A stretch of 64,000 nucleotides of DNA from CAZIUL01 sp964542475 (lineage in GTDB: Bacteria > Planctomycetota > B15-G4 > CAYZWU01): contig CAZIUL010000021.1 in the NCBI GenBank assembly GCA_964542475.1, positions 5,438 through 69,437 of the forward strand. The letters run 5' to 3'. Made by a program: the position numbers and the translations under genes. Below are positions 49,598 to 59,771 of this stretch, piece by piece. Positions within the stretch are counted from its first letter, which is position 1; every line of letters starts with the position of its first letter. Below the pieces are notes generated by a model. It worked only from the letters and a program-made list of their open reading frames with translations. It was not told the DNA's origin and searched no databases.

Positions 49598-52500
49598 TCA
49601 AGCGGCATTGTCCGCATCCGCGATCTGAATGTCCGCACCGTTTTCCTTGCCTTCTTCTTCAGCAGCATTCTTATCCACGCCGACTTTGACGACCTTTGTC
49701 ATGTAATGGCCCTTGAAACCGGTCCCGGTAGGCACCATATGTCCCAGGATCACGTTTTCCTTCAACCCCAGGAGATCGTCATGTTTTCCCTCAATTGCCG
49801 CCTTAGTAAGGACTTTCGTTGTTTCCTGAAACGATGCCGCTGAAATCATCGAGTCGCTCTGGAGAGAAGATTTCGTGATTCCCAGAAGTATCGGTTCAGC
49901 ATTCACGGGTTTTTTCTTTTCCTTGATCAGTTTCTTGTTGATCGCGCGAAACTGAGCCTTGCTGACTTTGAAACCCGGGAGCAGATCGGAATCTCCGGGA
50001 TCAACCACATTTACTTTACGCATCATCTGGGAAATGATGATCTCGACATGCTTGTCGTTTATTGAAACGCCCTGGGACTTGTAGACGTTCTGGACTTCCC
50101 GGAGCAGATAATGCTGGAGAGCCTCTTCACCGCTGATTCTCAAGATATCATGTGGAATCAGTGGACCTCCTATCAGCGGTGTGCCGGACCTTACAAAATC
50201 GCCGCTCTGAACCCTGAGATGCCGTCCATGGGGCACCAGATGCTCTTTAACATCCCCGCCTTCGTTCTTAACCAGGATCAGCCGCTTGCCCCGCTTCATA
50301 TCCTTCACCAGTTCAACCGTTCCATCTATCTCTGCCATGATGGAAGGCTCCTTGGGTTTGCGGGCCTCAAAGATCTCGGTAACCCTGGGAAGGCCGCCGG
50401 TGATGTCCTGGGTGCCGCCGACTTCGCGCGGAGTTTTGGCAATCAACGTACCAGCGGTGACTTCCTGCCCGTCATTGATCTCGATATAGGCCTTTTCAGG
50501 AATCGGATAGTAGACGAGCGGTGTTCCTTCGCCATCCTCAATAACAACCTGTGGGTGAAGGTCGCCCTTGTGTTCAATTATCAGCTTCCTGACCACACCG
50601 CTCCTGTCCCTTTCCTCTTTCATGGTCTTGCCTTCGATTATGTCCTCGAAACGGACAAAGCCGTTCCTGTCGGCAAAAATCGGAATGTTATGCGGATCCC
50701 ACCGGACAAGAAGGGAGTCAACCTCCACTTTTTCGCCTTCTTTTACCTTCAAAACCGCTCCGAGTGGAACCGAGTAATGGTCGATCTCGCGCCCCTTCTG
50801 GTCGACGAGAACGAGTTCACCGTTCCGGTCCAAAACCACAAGCTCATCTTCCTTGTTTCGCACCACTTTCATCTTCGAAAACTTGACCCGGCCGCTGCGC
50901 TTGGCCTTGACCTCGGATACGGCGAGGGCACGGCTTGCTGTACCACCGATATGAAAGGTCCTCATGGTCAGCTGGGTTCCTGGCTCGCCGATGGATTGTG
51001 CAGCCATGATCCCCACTGCGAGGCCATCTTCAACCAGCTTGCCCCGAGAAAGATCCATGCCGTAACAAAGCTTGCAGCACCCAAGTGAACTTTCGCAGGT
51101 CAATGGAGAGCGGACCCGTACCTTTTCATAACCCAGGGCTTCTATCTTTTCCGCGATCTCCTTGGTTATAAGCTCGTTCTCCTTGACAACAACCTCATCC
51201 GTCACCACATCCACGATCGAGTCGCGCGCCACCCTGCCTGCGATCGCCTGGACCAGGGATACATCCACCTTGTCGCCGGTGATCATTGCCTGCTTGGAGA
51301 TGCCGCTTATCGTGCCGCAGTCCTGTTCGGTAATCACAACGTTCTGCGCAACATCCGCCAGCTTTCTTGTGAGATAACCGGAATCAGCTGTTTTCAGCGC
51401 TGTATCAGCCAGCCCTTTCCGCGCGCCGTGTGTGGAAGAATAGTATTCAAGGGCCCTCAACCCCTCGCGAAAGTTTGCCTTGATCGGAGTTTCGATGATC
51501 TTCCCTGAAGGTTTGGCCATGAGCCCCCTCATCCCTGCTAGCTGGCGAATCTGCTCAATCGATCCCCGCGCCCCGGACCTTTCCATGATATAAATGGGAT
51601 TTAAATAAGGCTTCCCATCCCTGGTATCCGAAGCCAGAGCATAGATCATCTCCTCTCCCACCTCCTCGCGGGTGTGAGTCCAGAGGTCGATAATCTGGTT
51701 GTACCGCTCGCCATCGGTGATGATCCCTTCCCTGTACTGTTTTGTTATCTTGTCTACCTTCTTTTCCGTTCTTTCCAGTATCTTTTCCTTGTTCATGGGC
51801 ATCTTCAGGTCGGAAGTGGCAAACGACATGCCTGACATTGTTGCGGACTTGAATCCGATATCCTTCAGGTCATCCAAAAGCACGACGGTCTTCTCTTTGT
51901 CGAACCGTTTGTAGTAGTCCATAATCAGGGTGTTCAACGACTTCTTGTTAAGGACCTCGTTGAAAAACGGTGCTTCTACATCCATTATGTCGTTGAACAA
52001 GACCCTTCCCGGCGTTGTTTCGACGGGTTTGCCCGACACAACGGTTTCTCCGTCCTTGTGGCAGACAATCTTCCCATCGGGCAGTCTGACCTTGACCCTG
52101 GCATGAAGACCCACCTTGCCATCTTCGTAAGCCCTGAACACCTCCACCGGGTCGGAGAAAGTCATACCGCTGCCCTTTTCACCGTCCTTTTCCACTGTCA
52201 AAAAATAGCACCCAAGCACGATGTCCTGGGATGGAGATATGACAGGGTTGCCGTGAGACGGAGAAAAGATGTTGTTGGTGGAAATCATGAGCGTGGTTGC
52301 CTCTATCTGCGCCTCGAAGGACAGCGGCAGATGCACGGCCATCTGGTCACCATCGAAGTCCGCATTGAAACCGGCGCAAACGAGGGGATGTATCTTTATC
52401 GCGTTTCCTTCGATCAATACGGGTTCGAACGCCTGAATACCGACTCTATGCAGTGTAGGAGCACGGTTCAGGAGCACCGGATGTTTGTGGATCACCTCTT

Positions 52501-53725
52501 CGAGTATGTCCCAAACCTCCTCGTCCTTGCGCTCCAACATCTTTTTGGCGCTCTTGATCGTATCAGCGAAACCCAGCTCTTTGAGGCGGCGTATGATGAA
52601 TGGCTGAAAAAGCTCCAAAGCGATCTTCTTGGGCAGGCCGCACTGGTTGAGCTTAAGTTCAGGGCCCACAACTATCACCGAGCGGGCGGAATAGTCCACT
52701 CTCTTTCCAAGCAGGTTCTCCCTGAAACGTCCCTGTTTCCCCTTTATCATGTCGGTAAGAGACTTGAGCGGCCTGTTGGAAGCCCCGAGTACGGGCCTGC
52801 GGCATCGACCGTTGTCAAAAAGGGCGTCAACCGATTGCTGGAGCATTCTTTTTTCGTTGCGGATGATGACCTCGGGCGCGTTCAGGTCAAGGAGCTTCTT
52901 CAACCGGTTGTTCCGGTTGATAAGCCTGCGGTATAGATCGTTCAGGTCCGACGTGGCGAAGTTGCCGCTTTCCAGCAGCACCAGCGGTCTCAGATCAGGC
53001 GGAATCACCGGAATCACATCCAGTATCATCCACTCGGGCTTGTTCGGGGACTCCATCAACGTCTCCACCGTTTCCAGCCGTTTGATGATGTCCCGCTGCC
53101 TCTGCTTGGACCGTGACGTTTTCAACTCTTCTCGAAGCTCCGCTGAGACCTCCGAGAGATCGAGCTGCCTCAGAATCTTCATGACCGCTTCAGCGCCCAT
53201 GTCAGCATCAAAAGAATCACCGAACTTCTCCCTGGCTTGCCGGAACTCATCCTCGGTCAGGAGCTGATACTGCTTCAGCGGTGTGGATCCCGCGTCGATT
53301 ACGATGAACTCCTGAAAGTAGATCACCTTGTCCAGGCTGGCAACTTTTATCGCGAGCAGGTTGCCGATACGCGAAGGCATTGCCTTGAAAAACCAGATGT
53401 GCGCCACCGGGGCGGCAAGGTTTATGTGCCCCATCCGCTTGCGACGCACCTTTGAATGGGTTACCTGAACCCCGCACCTGTCGCAAACGATGTTCTTGTG
53501 CTTGATGCCCTTGTATTTGCCGCAGAAGCATTCCCAGTCTTTAGTCGGCCCGAAAATCTTCTCGCAGAAAAGACCGTCCTTCTCAGGACGGTATGTTCTG
53601 TAGTTGATTGTTTCAGGCTTTTTAACCTCGCCAAAGGACCAGCCTCGGATGTCCTCAGGCGATGCAAGCTTGATGGTTACCCATGCGTTTTCGTTGATCC
53701 TCCGGTGTGAAGAATCGAGCGTCAT
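49598..53725 (-). CDS. rpoC: RNA polymerase beta prime subunit
   Basis: A 1375-residue catalytic subunit. It has IKLASPEDIRGWSFGEVKKP, the N-terminal zinc site (CFCGKYKGIKHKNIVCDRCG), RPLVLLESGNFATSDLN, the Mg2+-binding FNADFDGDQMAVHLP, the bridge-helix region and the second zinc site (CESSLGCCKLCYG). The ATG at 53725 is chosen because GGGAGG stands 6 bp upstream and the family begins here; earlier in-frame starts lack such a site. It follows rpoB by 71 bp. The length is slightly below the E. coli protein, as in other deltaproteobacteria. Confidence 0.98.
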   Translation of the reverse strand: MTLDSSHRRINENAWVTIKLASPEDIRGWSFGEVKKPETINYRTYRPEKDGLFCEKIFGPTKDWECFCGKYKGIKHKNIVCDRCGVQVTHSKVRRKRMGHINLAAPVAHIWFFKAMPSRIGNLLAIKVASLDKVIYFQEFIVIDAGSTPLKQYQLLTEDEFRQAREKFGDSFDADMGAEAVMKILRQLDLSEVSAELREELKTSRSKQRQRDIIKRLETVETLMESPNKPEWMILDVIPVIPPDLRPLVLLESGNFATSDLNDLYRRLINRNNRLKKLLDLNAPEVIIRNEKRMLQQSVDALFDNGRCRRPVLGASNRPLKSLTDMIKGKQGRFRENLLGKRVDYSARSVIVVGPELKLNQCGLPKKIALELFQPFIIRRLKELGFADTIKSAKKMLERKDEEVWDILEEVIHKHPVLLNRAPTLHRVGIQAFEPVLIEGNAIKIHPLVCAGFNADFDGDQMAVHLPLSFEAQIEATTLMISTNNIFSPSHGNPVISPSQDIVLGCYFLTVEKDGEKGSGMTFSDPVEVFRAYEDGKVGLHARVKVRLPDGKIVCHKDGETVVSGKPVETTPGRVLFNDIMDVEAPFFNEVLNKKSLNTLIMDYYKRFDKEKTVVLLDDLKDIGFKSATMSGMSFATSDLKMPMNKEKILERTEKKVDKITKQYREGIITDGERYNQIIDLWTHTREEVGEEMIYALASDTRDGKPYLNPIYIMERSGARGSIEQIRQLAGMRGLMAKPSGKIIETPIKANFREGLRALEYYSSTHGARKGLADTALKTADSGYLTRKLADVAQNVVITEQDCGTISGISKQAMITGDKVDVSLVQAIAGRVARDSIVDVVTDEVVVKENELITKEIAEKIEALGYEKVRVRSPLTCESSLGCCKLCYGMDLSRGKLVEDGLAVGIMAAQSIGEPGTQLTMRTFHIGGTASRALAVSEVKAKRSGRVKFSKMKVVRNKEDELVVLDRNGELVLVDQKGREIDHYSVPLGAVLKVKEGEKVEVDSLLVRWDPHNIPIFADRNGFVRFEDIIEGKTMKEERDRSGVVRKLIIEHKGDLHPQVVIEDGEGTPLVYYPIPEKAYIEINDGQEVTAGTLIAKTPREVGGTQDITGGLPRVTEIFEARKPKEPSIMAEIDGTVELVKDMKRGKRLILVKNEGGDVKEHLVPHGRHLRVQSGDFVRSGTPLIGGPLIPHDILRISGEEALQHYLLREVQNVYKSQGVSINDKHVEIIISQMMRKVNVVDPGDSDLLPGFKVSKAQFRAINKKLIKEKKKPVNAEPILLGITKSSLQSDSMISAASFQETTKVLTKAAIEGKHDDLLGLKENVILGHMVPTGTGFKGHYMTKVVKVGVDKNAAEEEGKENGADIQIADADNAA

Positions 53726-53796
53726 TGCCTGCCTCCCGTTTAAAAGCCTTGAATACATGCCCTGCCCCACGCAAATGCCCGGGGCTGAGCGGTGGT

Positions 53797-56700
53797 TTAT
53801 AACCTTTTCTTCTTGTGAAGCTCCATGTTCAACGCCAGCCCCCTGATCTCGTTGGTCAACACGTCAAAGGACACCGGCGTTCCGGGCTCCAGTACGTTTG
53901 TCCCCTTCACCATAGCTTCATAAATCTTGGTTCTGCCTTCCACGTCATCAGACTTCACCGTGAGAAGCTCCTGCAGAAGGTTTGCCGCGCCGTAAGCCTC
54001 GAGCGCCCACACCTCCATCTCTCCGAACCTCTGGCCGCCGAAACGTGCCTTGCCGCCCAACGGTTGCTGTGTTATCAACGAGTAAGGGCCTGTCGCACGG
54101 GCATGCACTTTGTCGTCCACCAGGTGGTGGAGCTTCAACATGTACAGGTACCCGACCGTGACTTCCTGGTGGAAAGCAGCGCCGGTGCGACCGTCATACA
54201 ATATCGATTTCCCGTTTTCGGGCAGATTTGCTTCCTTCAGGCTTTCCCTGATCTCCTTTTCATCCGCCCCGTCGAAGACAGGGGAGATCGCACGAAAACC
54301 CAGTTTCTTTGCGGCCCACCCGAGATGTGTTTCCATGATCTGGCCAACGTTCATACGGGATGGCACACCCAGCGGGTTCAGCAGGATGTCCATGGGAGTT
54401 CCGTCCTCCAGAAAAGGCATGTCCTCATCCGGGAGTATCTTGGAAATTACTCCCTTGTTTCCGTGCCTTCCCGCCATCTTGTCCCCGACCGAGAGGGGGC
54501 GCTTCGTGGCGATGAACACCTTGACCAGCTCGAGCACTCCCGTGGGAAGCTCATCACCGCGGGACAGCTTGTTCACGAGCTTGTTTTTCTCGTTCTCGTG
54601 CATGTCGATCCTGTCCGAGTGATGCTTGAAGGTCGCGTAGAGCTTCTCGCCGACTCCCTTCCTGTAGTTCTCCATGCAGTGTTTCCTGAGAACTTCCATC
54701 TGGCTCCTGAGCTCAACCGAATTGGCTTCCTCGTTGACCACAAGGGCTTTTTTTAGGGTGCTGACGGTGCTTTTTCCCTTCTGGATTTCCTTTATTGCGA
54801 CCGATAGCTTGCCCATTTCACTGCGAAAAAAACCAACAAACGCCCTCTCAGCCTTTCTTATGGCCATCAGGTTCTTGGCACTCTGCTCCTCGGAAGTGTC
54901 GATGTTTCTTGAAAACCTCTCAGCCCCGATAACGATCCCTTCGACACCTGGAGGCACCTCGAGAGAATCGTTCTTAACGTCCTCTCCGGCCCGGCCGAAT
55001 ATCGCATGGAGCAGCTTTTCCTCGGGAGTGAGTTCACTTTTCGACTTGGGTGAAACCTTGCCGACCAGAATGTCCCCGGGCATTACCTTGGTCCCGATCT
55101 TTACAATGCCGTTCTCGTCGAGGTTTCTGAGTGCTTTTTCGGACACATTGGGAATATCGGGTGTAAACTCCTCGCGGCCCAGTTTTGTTTCACGGATTTC
55201 GATCTCGAAGTCGTTGATATGAACCGACGTGTAAAGGTCCTCCTTCACGAGGCGCTCGGAAACAATTATCGCATCCTCGAAGTTGTACCCGTCCCAGATC
55301 ATAAAACCCACGAGGATGTTACGCCCCAGGGCCAGCTCTCCTTTTTCGGTTGCAGCTCCATCAGCTATCACATCACCGACATTGACCTCATCGCCTTTCC
55401 TGACGATCGGTTTCTGATTGAGGCAAGTTCTTTCGTTGAGGCCCACGAACTTCTTGAGGTAGTAAGTGTCATCATCGTTGATTATGATCTTTTCAGAATC
55501 CGCGTACGTTACCTTTCCCTTTTCCCTGGCCATGACGAGCATTCCCGAGTTCCTGGCCACCTCACATTCCATGCCCGTGGCCACAACAGGCGGCTCGACC
55601 TTCAAAAGAGGCACTGATTGGCGTTGCATGTTCGAGCCCATTAGAGCCCGGTTGGCATCATCATGCTCGAGGAACGGGATCAGGCTCGCGGAGACACCTA
55701 CGAGCTGCTGCGGCGAGATATCCATGAACTCCACGTCTTCCCGCCTACGCATGGCACTTTCTCCGTGCCAGCGCACGAGTACGGTGTCCTTGACGATCTT
55801 TCCGCTCCGGGTGATCTTCGTGTCCGCGGGAGCCAGGCAGCTCTCGAACTCCTGGTCAGCGCGCAACAGAAGGACTTCCTCGGTCAGTTTACCGTTCTTG
55901 ATTTTCCTGTATGGTGTGACGAGAAAACCGTAGTCGTCCAGAGTTGCGAATATCCCGAGGGAAGAGATCAACCCGATGTTGGTTCCCTCAGGCGTCTCGA
56001 TAGGGCATATCCTTCCGTAATGGCTGATATGAACGTCCCTGACCTCGAAACCGGCCCGCTTTCGGTTCAGGCCGCCAGGCCCGAGAGCAGAGAGCCGCCT
56101 CTCGTGAGTGAGCTGTGACAAGGGGTTGGTCTGATCCACCACCTGGGAAAGCTCTCCCCTTCCGAAAAAGTAATCGATGGCCGAAGAGATGGTCTTGGAG
56201 TTGATCAAAGCTCTCGGGGTCACGGTCTGGATCGATTCCAGATTCATACGCTCCTGCGCTGTACGCCTCAGCTTCAAAAACCCTTTTCTGAACTCGTCGG
56301 AAGCCAGCTCACTTATTGTCCTGACTCGGCGGTTGCCGAGATTATCGATATCATCTATCTCCCCCGCTCCTCCTCTGAGGGTGATGATGTACTGCACCGA
56401 GCTCGCGATATCCTCGGGGGTAATCGTCATCTCCTTGTCGGAGATCTCCTGCTTGTATTTCCTGTTGATCCTGAAACGGCCTACAGGGCCCAGGCGGTAC
56501 CGGGTCGAATCGAAAAACCGCTCCGTAAAAAGCTCCCTGGCCTTGTCCAGGTGCGGAGGGTTCCCAGGCCTCAGCCGCTGGTATATCTTCAACAAGGCGT
56601 CTTCGTGGCTGCTGGTGTCATCATCTTCTAATGTGTTGAGGATTAGAGGATCATCCATGTTCTCGATGATCACCACTTCCTTGACTCCCGTTTCCACTAT

Positions 56701-57477
56701 CACAGTAACCGTTTCCGCGGTGATGAGACCTCCGGAAGGCACCAGAATCTCTCCGGTCTTGAAGTCCAGGATCTCAGAGACGCTGTGCTTGCCGACGAGG
56801 GCTTTTTCCGTCGCTTTCAGCCCTTTGATCTTCACGGTTTTCGTGTTGTAGAAGTAAGGGATCAGATCCTCGTTAGTGGAATACTTCCCAGACATCGCAC
56901 GCATGAAGGTTGTTGCGGGGAACTTTCCGCTCTGATCGATCTTGATCTGCAGCTTGTCTTTCTTCGACACGGAGAGTTCAATCCAGGACCCGCGCTGAGG
57001 AATAATCCAGCAGGAGTGAAGCTTCTTTTCGCTGGAATGCACCTCTACTGAGAAATCCACGCCCGGTGAACGGTGAAGCTGGCTGACGATCACACGCTCC
57101 GAGCCATTTATGATGAACTCACCTCCGCCGATCATTATGGGTACTTCACCCAAAAAGACCCATTCCTCCACAGGTTCCGGCTTGTCCAGCCTCACAAGGA
57201 TCTTCAGCGGCATACCGTAGGTCAGGCCCAGGATCTTGCACTCTTCAGGGTTGTACCTTGGCCGTCCGAGTTCGTAGCCCAGGTAATCGAGGGACATTGT
57301 CTTATCATAGGAATAAATAGGAAACGTCTCTCGAAGAATCGCTTCCAGGCCACTGTCTTCACGGCGGTTGAAAGGAACATTGGGCTGGAGAAAATCCTCG
57401 TACGATTTGATCTGAATGTCTGTGAGACGAGGAATGGAAATCTTTGACTTGAATGAACTGAAATTTCTAATTTCCAT
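53797..57477 (-). CDS. rpoB: RNA polymerase beta subunit
   Basis: A 1226-residue beta subunit, shorter than the 1342 of E. coli because the lineage-specific insertions are absent. It has IPRLTDIQIKSYEDFLQ, MIGGGEFIINGSERVIVSQ, THYGR-type VHISHYGRICPIETPEGT and the C-terminal GGKARFGGQRFGEMEVWALE. The rifampicin pocket (VDQTNPLSQLTHERRLSALG) keeps Asp516, Ser522, His526, Arg529 and Ser531 in E. coli numbering, the sensitive state. It lies between rplL and rpoC as usual. Confidence 0.98.
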   Translation of the reverse strand: MEIRNFSSFKSKISIPRLTDIQIKSYEDFLQPNVPFNRREDSGLEAILRETFPIYSYDKTMSLDYLGYELGRPRYNPEECKILGLTYGMPLKILVRLDKPEPVEEWVFLGEVPIMIGGGEFIINGSERVIVSQLHRSPGVDFSVEVHSSEKKLHSCWIIPQRGSWIELSVSKKDKLQIKIDQSGKFPATTFMRAMSGKYSTNEDLIPYFYNTKTVKIKGLKATEKALVGKHSVSEILDFKTGEILVPSGGLITAETVTVIVETGVKEVVIIENMDDPLILNTLEDDDTSSHEDALLKIYQRLRPGNPPHLDKARELFTERFFDSTRYRLGPVGRFRINRKYKQEISDKEMTITPEDIASSVQYIITLRGGAGEIDDIDNLGNRRVRTISELASDEFRKGFLKLRRTAQERMNLESIQTVTPRALINSKTISSAIDYFFGRGELSQVVDQTNPLSQLTHERRLSALGPGGLNRKRAGFEVRDVHISHYGRICPIETPEGTNIGLISSLGIFATLDDYGFLVTPYRKIKNGKLTEEVLLLRADQEFESCLAPADTKITRSGKIVKDTVLVRWHGESAMRRREDVEFMDISPQQLVGVSASLIPFLEHDDANRALMGSNMQRQSVPLLKVEPPVVATGMECEVARNSGMLVMAREKGKVTYADSEKIIINDDDTYYLKKFVGLNERTCLNQKPIVRKGDEVNVGDVIADGAATEKGELALGRNILVGFMIWDGYNFEDAIIVSERLVKEDLYTSVHINDFEIEIRETKLGREEFTPDIPNVSEKALRNLDENGIVKIGTKVMPGDILVGKVSPKSKSELTPEEKLLHAIFGRAGEDVKNDSLEVPPGVEGIVIGAERFSRNIDTSEEQSAKNLMAIRKAERAFVGFFRSEMGKLSVAIKEIQKGKSTVSTLKKALVVNEEANSVELRSQMEVLRKHCMENYRKGVGEKLYATFKHHSDRIDMHENEKNKLVNKLSRGDELPTGVLELVKVFIATKRPLSVGDKMAGRHGNKGVISKILPDEDMPFLEDGTPMDILLNPLGVPSRMNVGQIMETHLGWAAKKLGFRAISPVFDGADEKEIRESLKEANLPENGKSILYDGRTGAAFHQEVTVGYLYMLKLHHLVDDKVHARATGPYSLITQQPLGGKARFGGQRFGEMEVWALEAYGAANLLQELLTVKSDDVEGRTKIYEAMVKGTNVLEPGTPVSFDVLTNEIRGLALNMELHKKKRL

Positions 57478-57894
57478 GGTTGATCCCTATTATCCACATA
57501 GATTAGACCGCTCGATGCTTAGGAAGGGCCCTGCTCGATTACGGATCTGACCTTCAATAGCTTCATAAAGAAGATGTGGATGATTTGCAGTCCTTCATCA
57601 CCGGGGATATCGTTAATCCTGTACTGGCTTCTCGAATATATCCGCAGGCCCGCCAATGCCCCTACTATCCAGCCGCCGGTACTTCGGCTTTTCTGCCGGC
57701 AACAGGTTTGCGGATGTAGCCTCCACCGGAACAACTGTCCGGGAAGGTTAACAGTTCTTCCAACCATATCAGTTTATCATCGAAGCCGTTGCCCGACTTG
57801 GCATCCAGCAAGGAATCCAACTTTCCGTATGCCGGTGCCAAATGACAAATTCCGGCCAGAGTAAAGAACCACGACTCGGTTAAACAAAACGCGC
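57478..57894. other. rplL-rpoB intergenic region
   Basis: 417 bp, the longest gap inside the cluster, where E. coli has an attenuator and RNase III site. I see short inverted repeats (GCCGG near 57673 with CCGGC near 57696; CCGGA near 57725 with TCCGG near 57737) but no T-run, and no convincing promoter or gene. An 82-codon open frame on the minus strand has no supporting feature. Confidence 0.5.
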
Positions 57895-58287
57895 TTACTT
57901 GATCGCGACGGAACCTCCCGCTTCCTGAAGTTCCTTCTGGATCTTCTCGGCGTCTTCCTTCGAGATCCCTTCCTTTACAGCCTTCGGAGATCCTTCGACA
58001 AGGTCCTTGGCCTCTTTCAGGCCCAGGCTCGTCACCTGCCGCACAACCTTGATTACGGGGATCTTCTTGGCGCTGTCAAAAGACTCCAGAATAACATCGA
58101 AGCTGGTTTTTTCCTCTTCGGCCTCAGCTCCACCGTCAGCCGCGGGTGCTACTCCCCCCATAATCACCGGGGCGCTCGCTGTCACGTCGAAGGTATCTTC
58201 AAAAGCCTTTTTCAAATCCACCAGTTCCAGGGCGGTCATCTCCTTGATGATATCGATCACCTGAGTAACTTTGTCTTCATCGCTCAT
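57895..58287 (-). CDS. rplL: 50S ribosomal protein L7/L12
   Basis: A 130-residue stalk protein, present in several copies per ribosome, that recruits translation GTPases. It has the N-terminal dimer part, an Ala-rich acidic hinge (APAADGGAEAEEEKTSFDV) and the factor-binding C-terminal domain (KKIPVIKVVRQVTSLGLKEA, KDLVEGSPKAVKEG). It is 100 bp after rplJ. The hinge is fairly short. Confidence 0.98.
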   Translation of the reverse strand: MSDEDKVTQVIDIIKEMTALELVDLKKAFEDTFDVTASAPVIMGGVAPAADGGAEAEEEKTSFDVILESFDSAKKIPVIKVVRQVTSLGLKEAKDLVEGSPKAVKEGISKEDAEKIQKELQEAGGSVAIK

Positions 58288-58387
58288 TGCAACCTCCGTT
58301 CGGATAAGACATTATATTTTTTTATTCGTTTGGTTTCAACAGTTTATATTACACCGGGATCGGAAAGTCCGAAGCCGGATATTGCTT

Positions 58388-58912
58388 TCAGCCATCCTCT
58401 TTTTTCTTGTCATGCAGCGCATCCACCAGATTGGCTATGGAGCCCAAGATGCTGTTGATCCCGGTTGCTATCTGCTGGATTGGACTCGCGATGGCGTATG
58501 CGATCGAGCCATAGAGTATGGGCATATCAGGTATCGTGGTCAGCTTCTTGACCATGTCCTTATCAATGACCTTTGAATCGAGGATCCCGCCCTTGATCAT
58601 TTGCCTTTTTGTTTTTTTGGCGAAATCATTGATCGATTTGGAAACCTGAATGATTCCATCCCCGCCCCACACGACAGCGGTTGGTCCTCTTAAAAGCTCC
58701 TCGAATCCGGCTTGGCCCATCTCCTTCAACACAATGTTGGTCAAGCTGGCCTTTACCACCTGCATCCGGATACTGCTTTCAGTCAGCGACGACCGAAACG
58801 TGTTGGTCTCTTGCACGGAAAGGCCATTGAAATCGACCATCACGCAGTCATCGATATCCTGGAAAAGCCCGGTGAGCTCTTTGCATACTTGCTTTTTTAA
58901 CAGATTAACCAT
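58388..58912 (-). CDS. rplJ: 50S ribosomal protein L10
   Basis: A 174-residue L10, the base of the L7/L12 stalk. It has FQDIDDCVMVDFNGLSVQET, RMQVVKASLTNIVLKEMG, FEELLRGPTAVVWGG and a C-terminal helix for L7/L12 binding (PIQQIATGINSILGSIANLV). Only 27 bp separate it from rplA, so any L10 autoregulatory site would have to lie within the rplA end, unlike the long leader in E. coli. Confidence 0.97.
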   Translation of the reverse strand: MVNLLKKQVCKELTGLFQDIDDCVMVDFNGLSVQETNTFRSSLTESSIRMQVVKASLTNIVLKEMGQAGFEELLRGPTAVVWGGDGIIQVSKSINDFAKKTKRQMIKGGILDSKVIDKDMVKKLTTIPDMPILYGSIAYAIASPIQQIATGINSILGSIANLVDALHDKKKEDG

Positions 58913-58939
58913 GGTAGACGTCCCACCTCCTTAGCCGGC

Positions 58940-59626
58940 TCAACCCATTTGCACGGGCACTCCCGGTCCCATGGATGTGTTCAATGATACGTTTAAAATG
59001 TACTGACCCTTCGTTGTGGCAGGCTTCAACGATTTCACGTAATGATAGAAAACGTTTATATTCTCCAAAAGCGCATCTTTCGGGAAAGAACGCTTACCCA
59101 TCGGTGCGTGAACGTTACCGCCTGAATCCGCACGAAACTCGATCTTCCCCGCCTTGTATTCCTTTACTGCATCCGCGATGTTCTTGGTTACAGTGCCTGA
59201 TTTCGGTGAGGGCATCTTGCCCTGAGGTCCAAGGATCTTTCCCAGCTTGCCCACCACCGACATCACGTCAGGCGATGCAATGGCAACATCAAAGTCCATG
59301 AACCCGTCTTGGATTTTCTTCGCCAGATCGTCAGAACCGGCTTCGACAGCACCCGCATCCAATGCTTCCTGAACACGGTCTTCCTTGACAAAAACAATCA
59401 CGTTGAGTTCTTTCCCGATTCCGCGGGGAAGCGAAACTGCGCCGCGTACTATCTGGTCCGACTTTTTCATGTCCACACCAAGCCGGATTGTGATATCAAC
59501 GGTTTCATCGAACTTCACAGGTTTGAAGCTGTTTTTGACGATATCAACAGCTTCATCCAGTGAATGCCGCTTTCCTTTTTCGATCTTTTCCAGATTTGCC
59601 GCGTGGCGCTTGCTTTTTTTTACCAT
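58940..59626 (-). CDS. rplA: 50S ribosomal protein L1
   Basis: A 228-residue L1, the mobile stalk at the E site and, in many bacteria, repressor of its own operon. It has KRHSLDEAVDIVKNSFKPVK, FDETVDITIRLGVDMKKSDQ, GKLGKILGPQGKMPSPKSGT and the C-terminal TSMGPGVPVQ. It follows rplK after 145 bp, with a perfect inverted repeat in that gap. Confidence 0.98.
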   Translation of the reverse strand: MVKKSKRHAANLEKIEKGKRHSLDEAVDIVKNSFKPVKFDETVDITIRLGVDMKKSDQIVRGAVSLPRGIGKELNVIVFVKEDRVQEALDAGAVEAGSDDLAKKIQDGFMDFDVAIASPDVMSVVGKLGKILGPQGKMPSPKSGTVTKNIADAVKEYKAGKIEFRADSGGNVHAPMGKRSFPKDALLENINVFYHYVKSLKPATTKGQYILNVSLNTSMGPGVPVQMG

Positions 59627-59722
59627 CTCTGCCTCTTTGCAGTTTCGGGATCAGCCATGAAACCGATCCGCTGTTTCTATATCACATCTGCTCGTGCAGG
59701 TTTGCTGTCCAACGGCGAGACA

Positions 59723-59769
59723 CCCCACCGCGCACCGCTGCTCCGGTTCCAATCCCATATGCGGTGGGG
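59723..59769 (-). promoter_or_regulatory. Inverted repeat between rplK and rplA
   Basis: A perfect 9-bp pair, CCCCACCGC with GCGGTGGGG, 29 nt apart, directly after the rplK stop on the transcribed strand. No T-run follows, so it is not a terminator. It may be an RNA stability or processing site or a protein-binding site. Confidence 0.5.
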
Positions 59770-59771
59770 CT

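Noticed and set aside
50111..51088. 325-codon open frame antisense to rpoC
   Set aside because: Conserved rpoC sequence on the other strand explains the open frame, and the translation matches no family.
52058..52936. 292-codon open frame antisense to rpoC
   Set aside because: It is a shadow of the catalytic region of rpoC with no domain of its own.
53815..54756. 313-codon open frame antisense to rpoB
   Set aside because: It is a shadow of the conserved rpoB C-terminus, with no ribosome-binding site or recognisable domain.
57519..57767. 82-codon open frame between rplL and rpoB
   Set aside because: No ribosome-binding site or domain; it lies in a region where a leader RNA is more likely.
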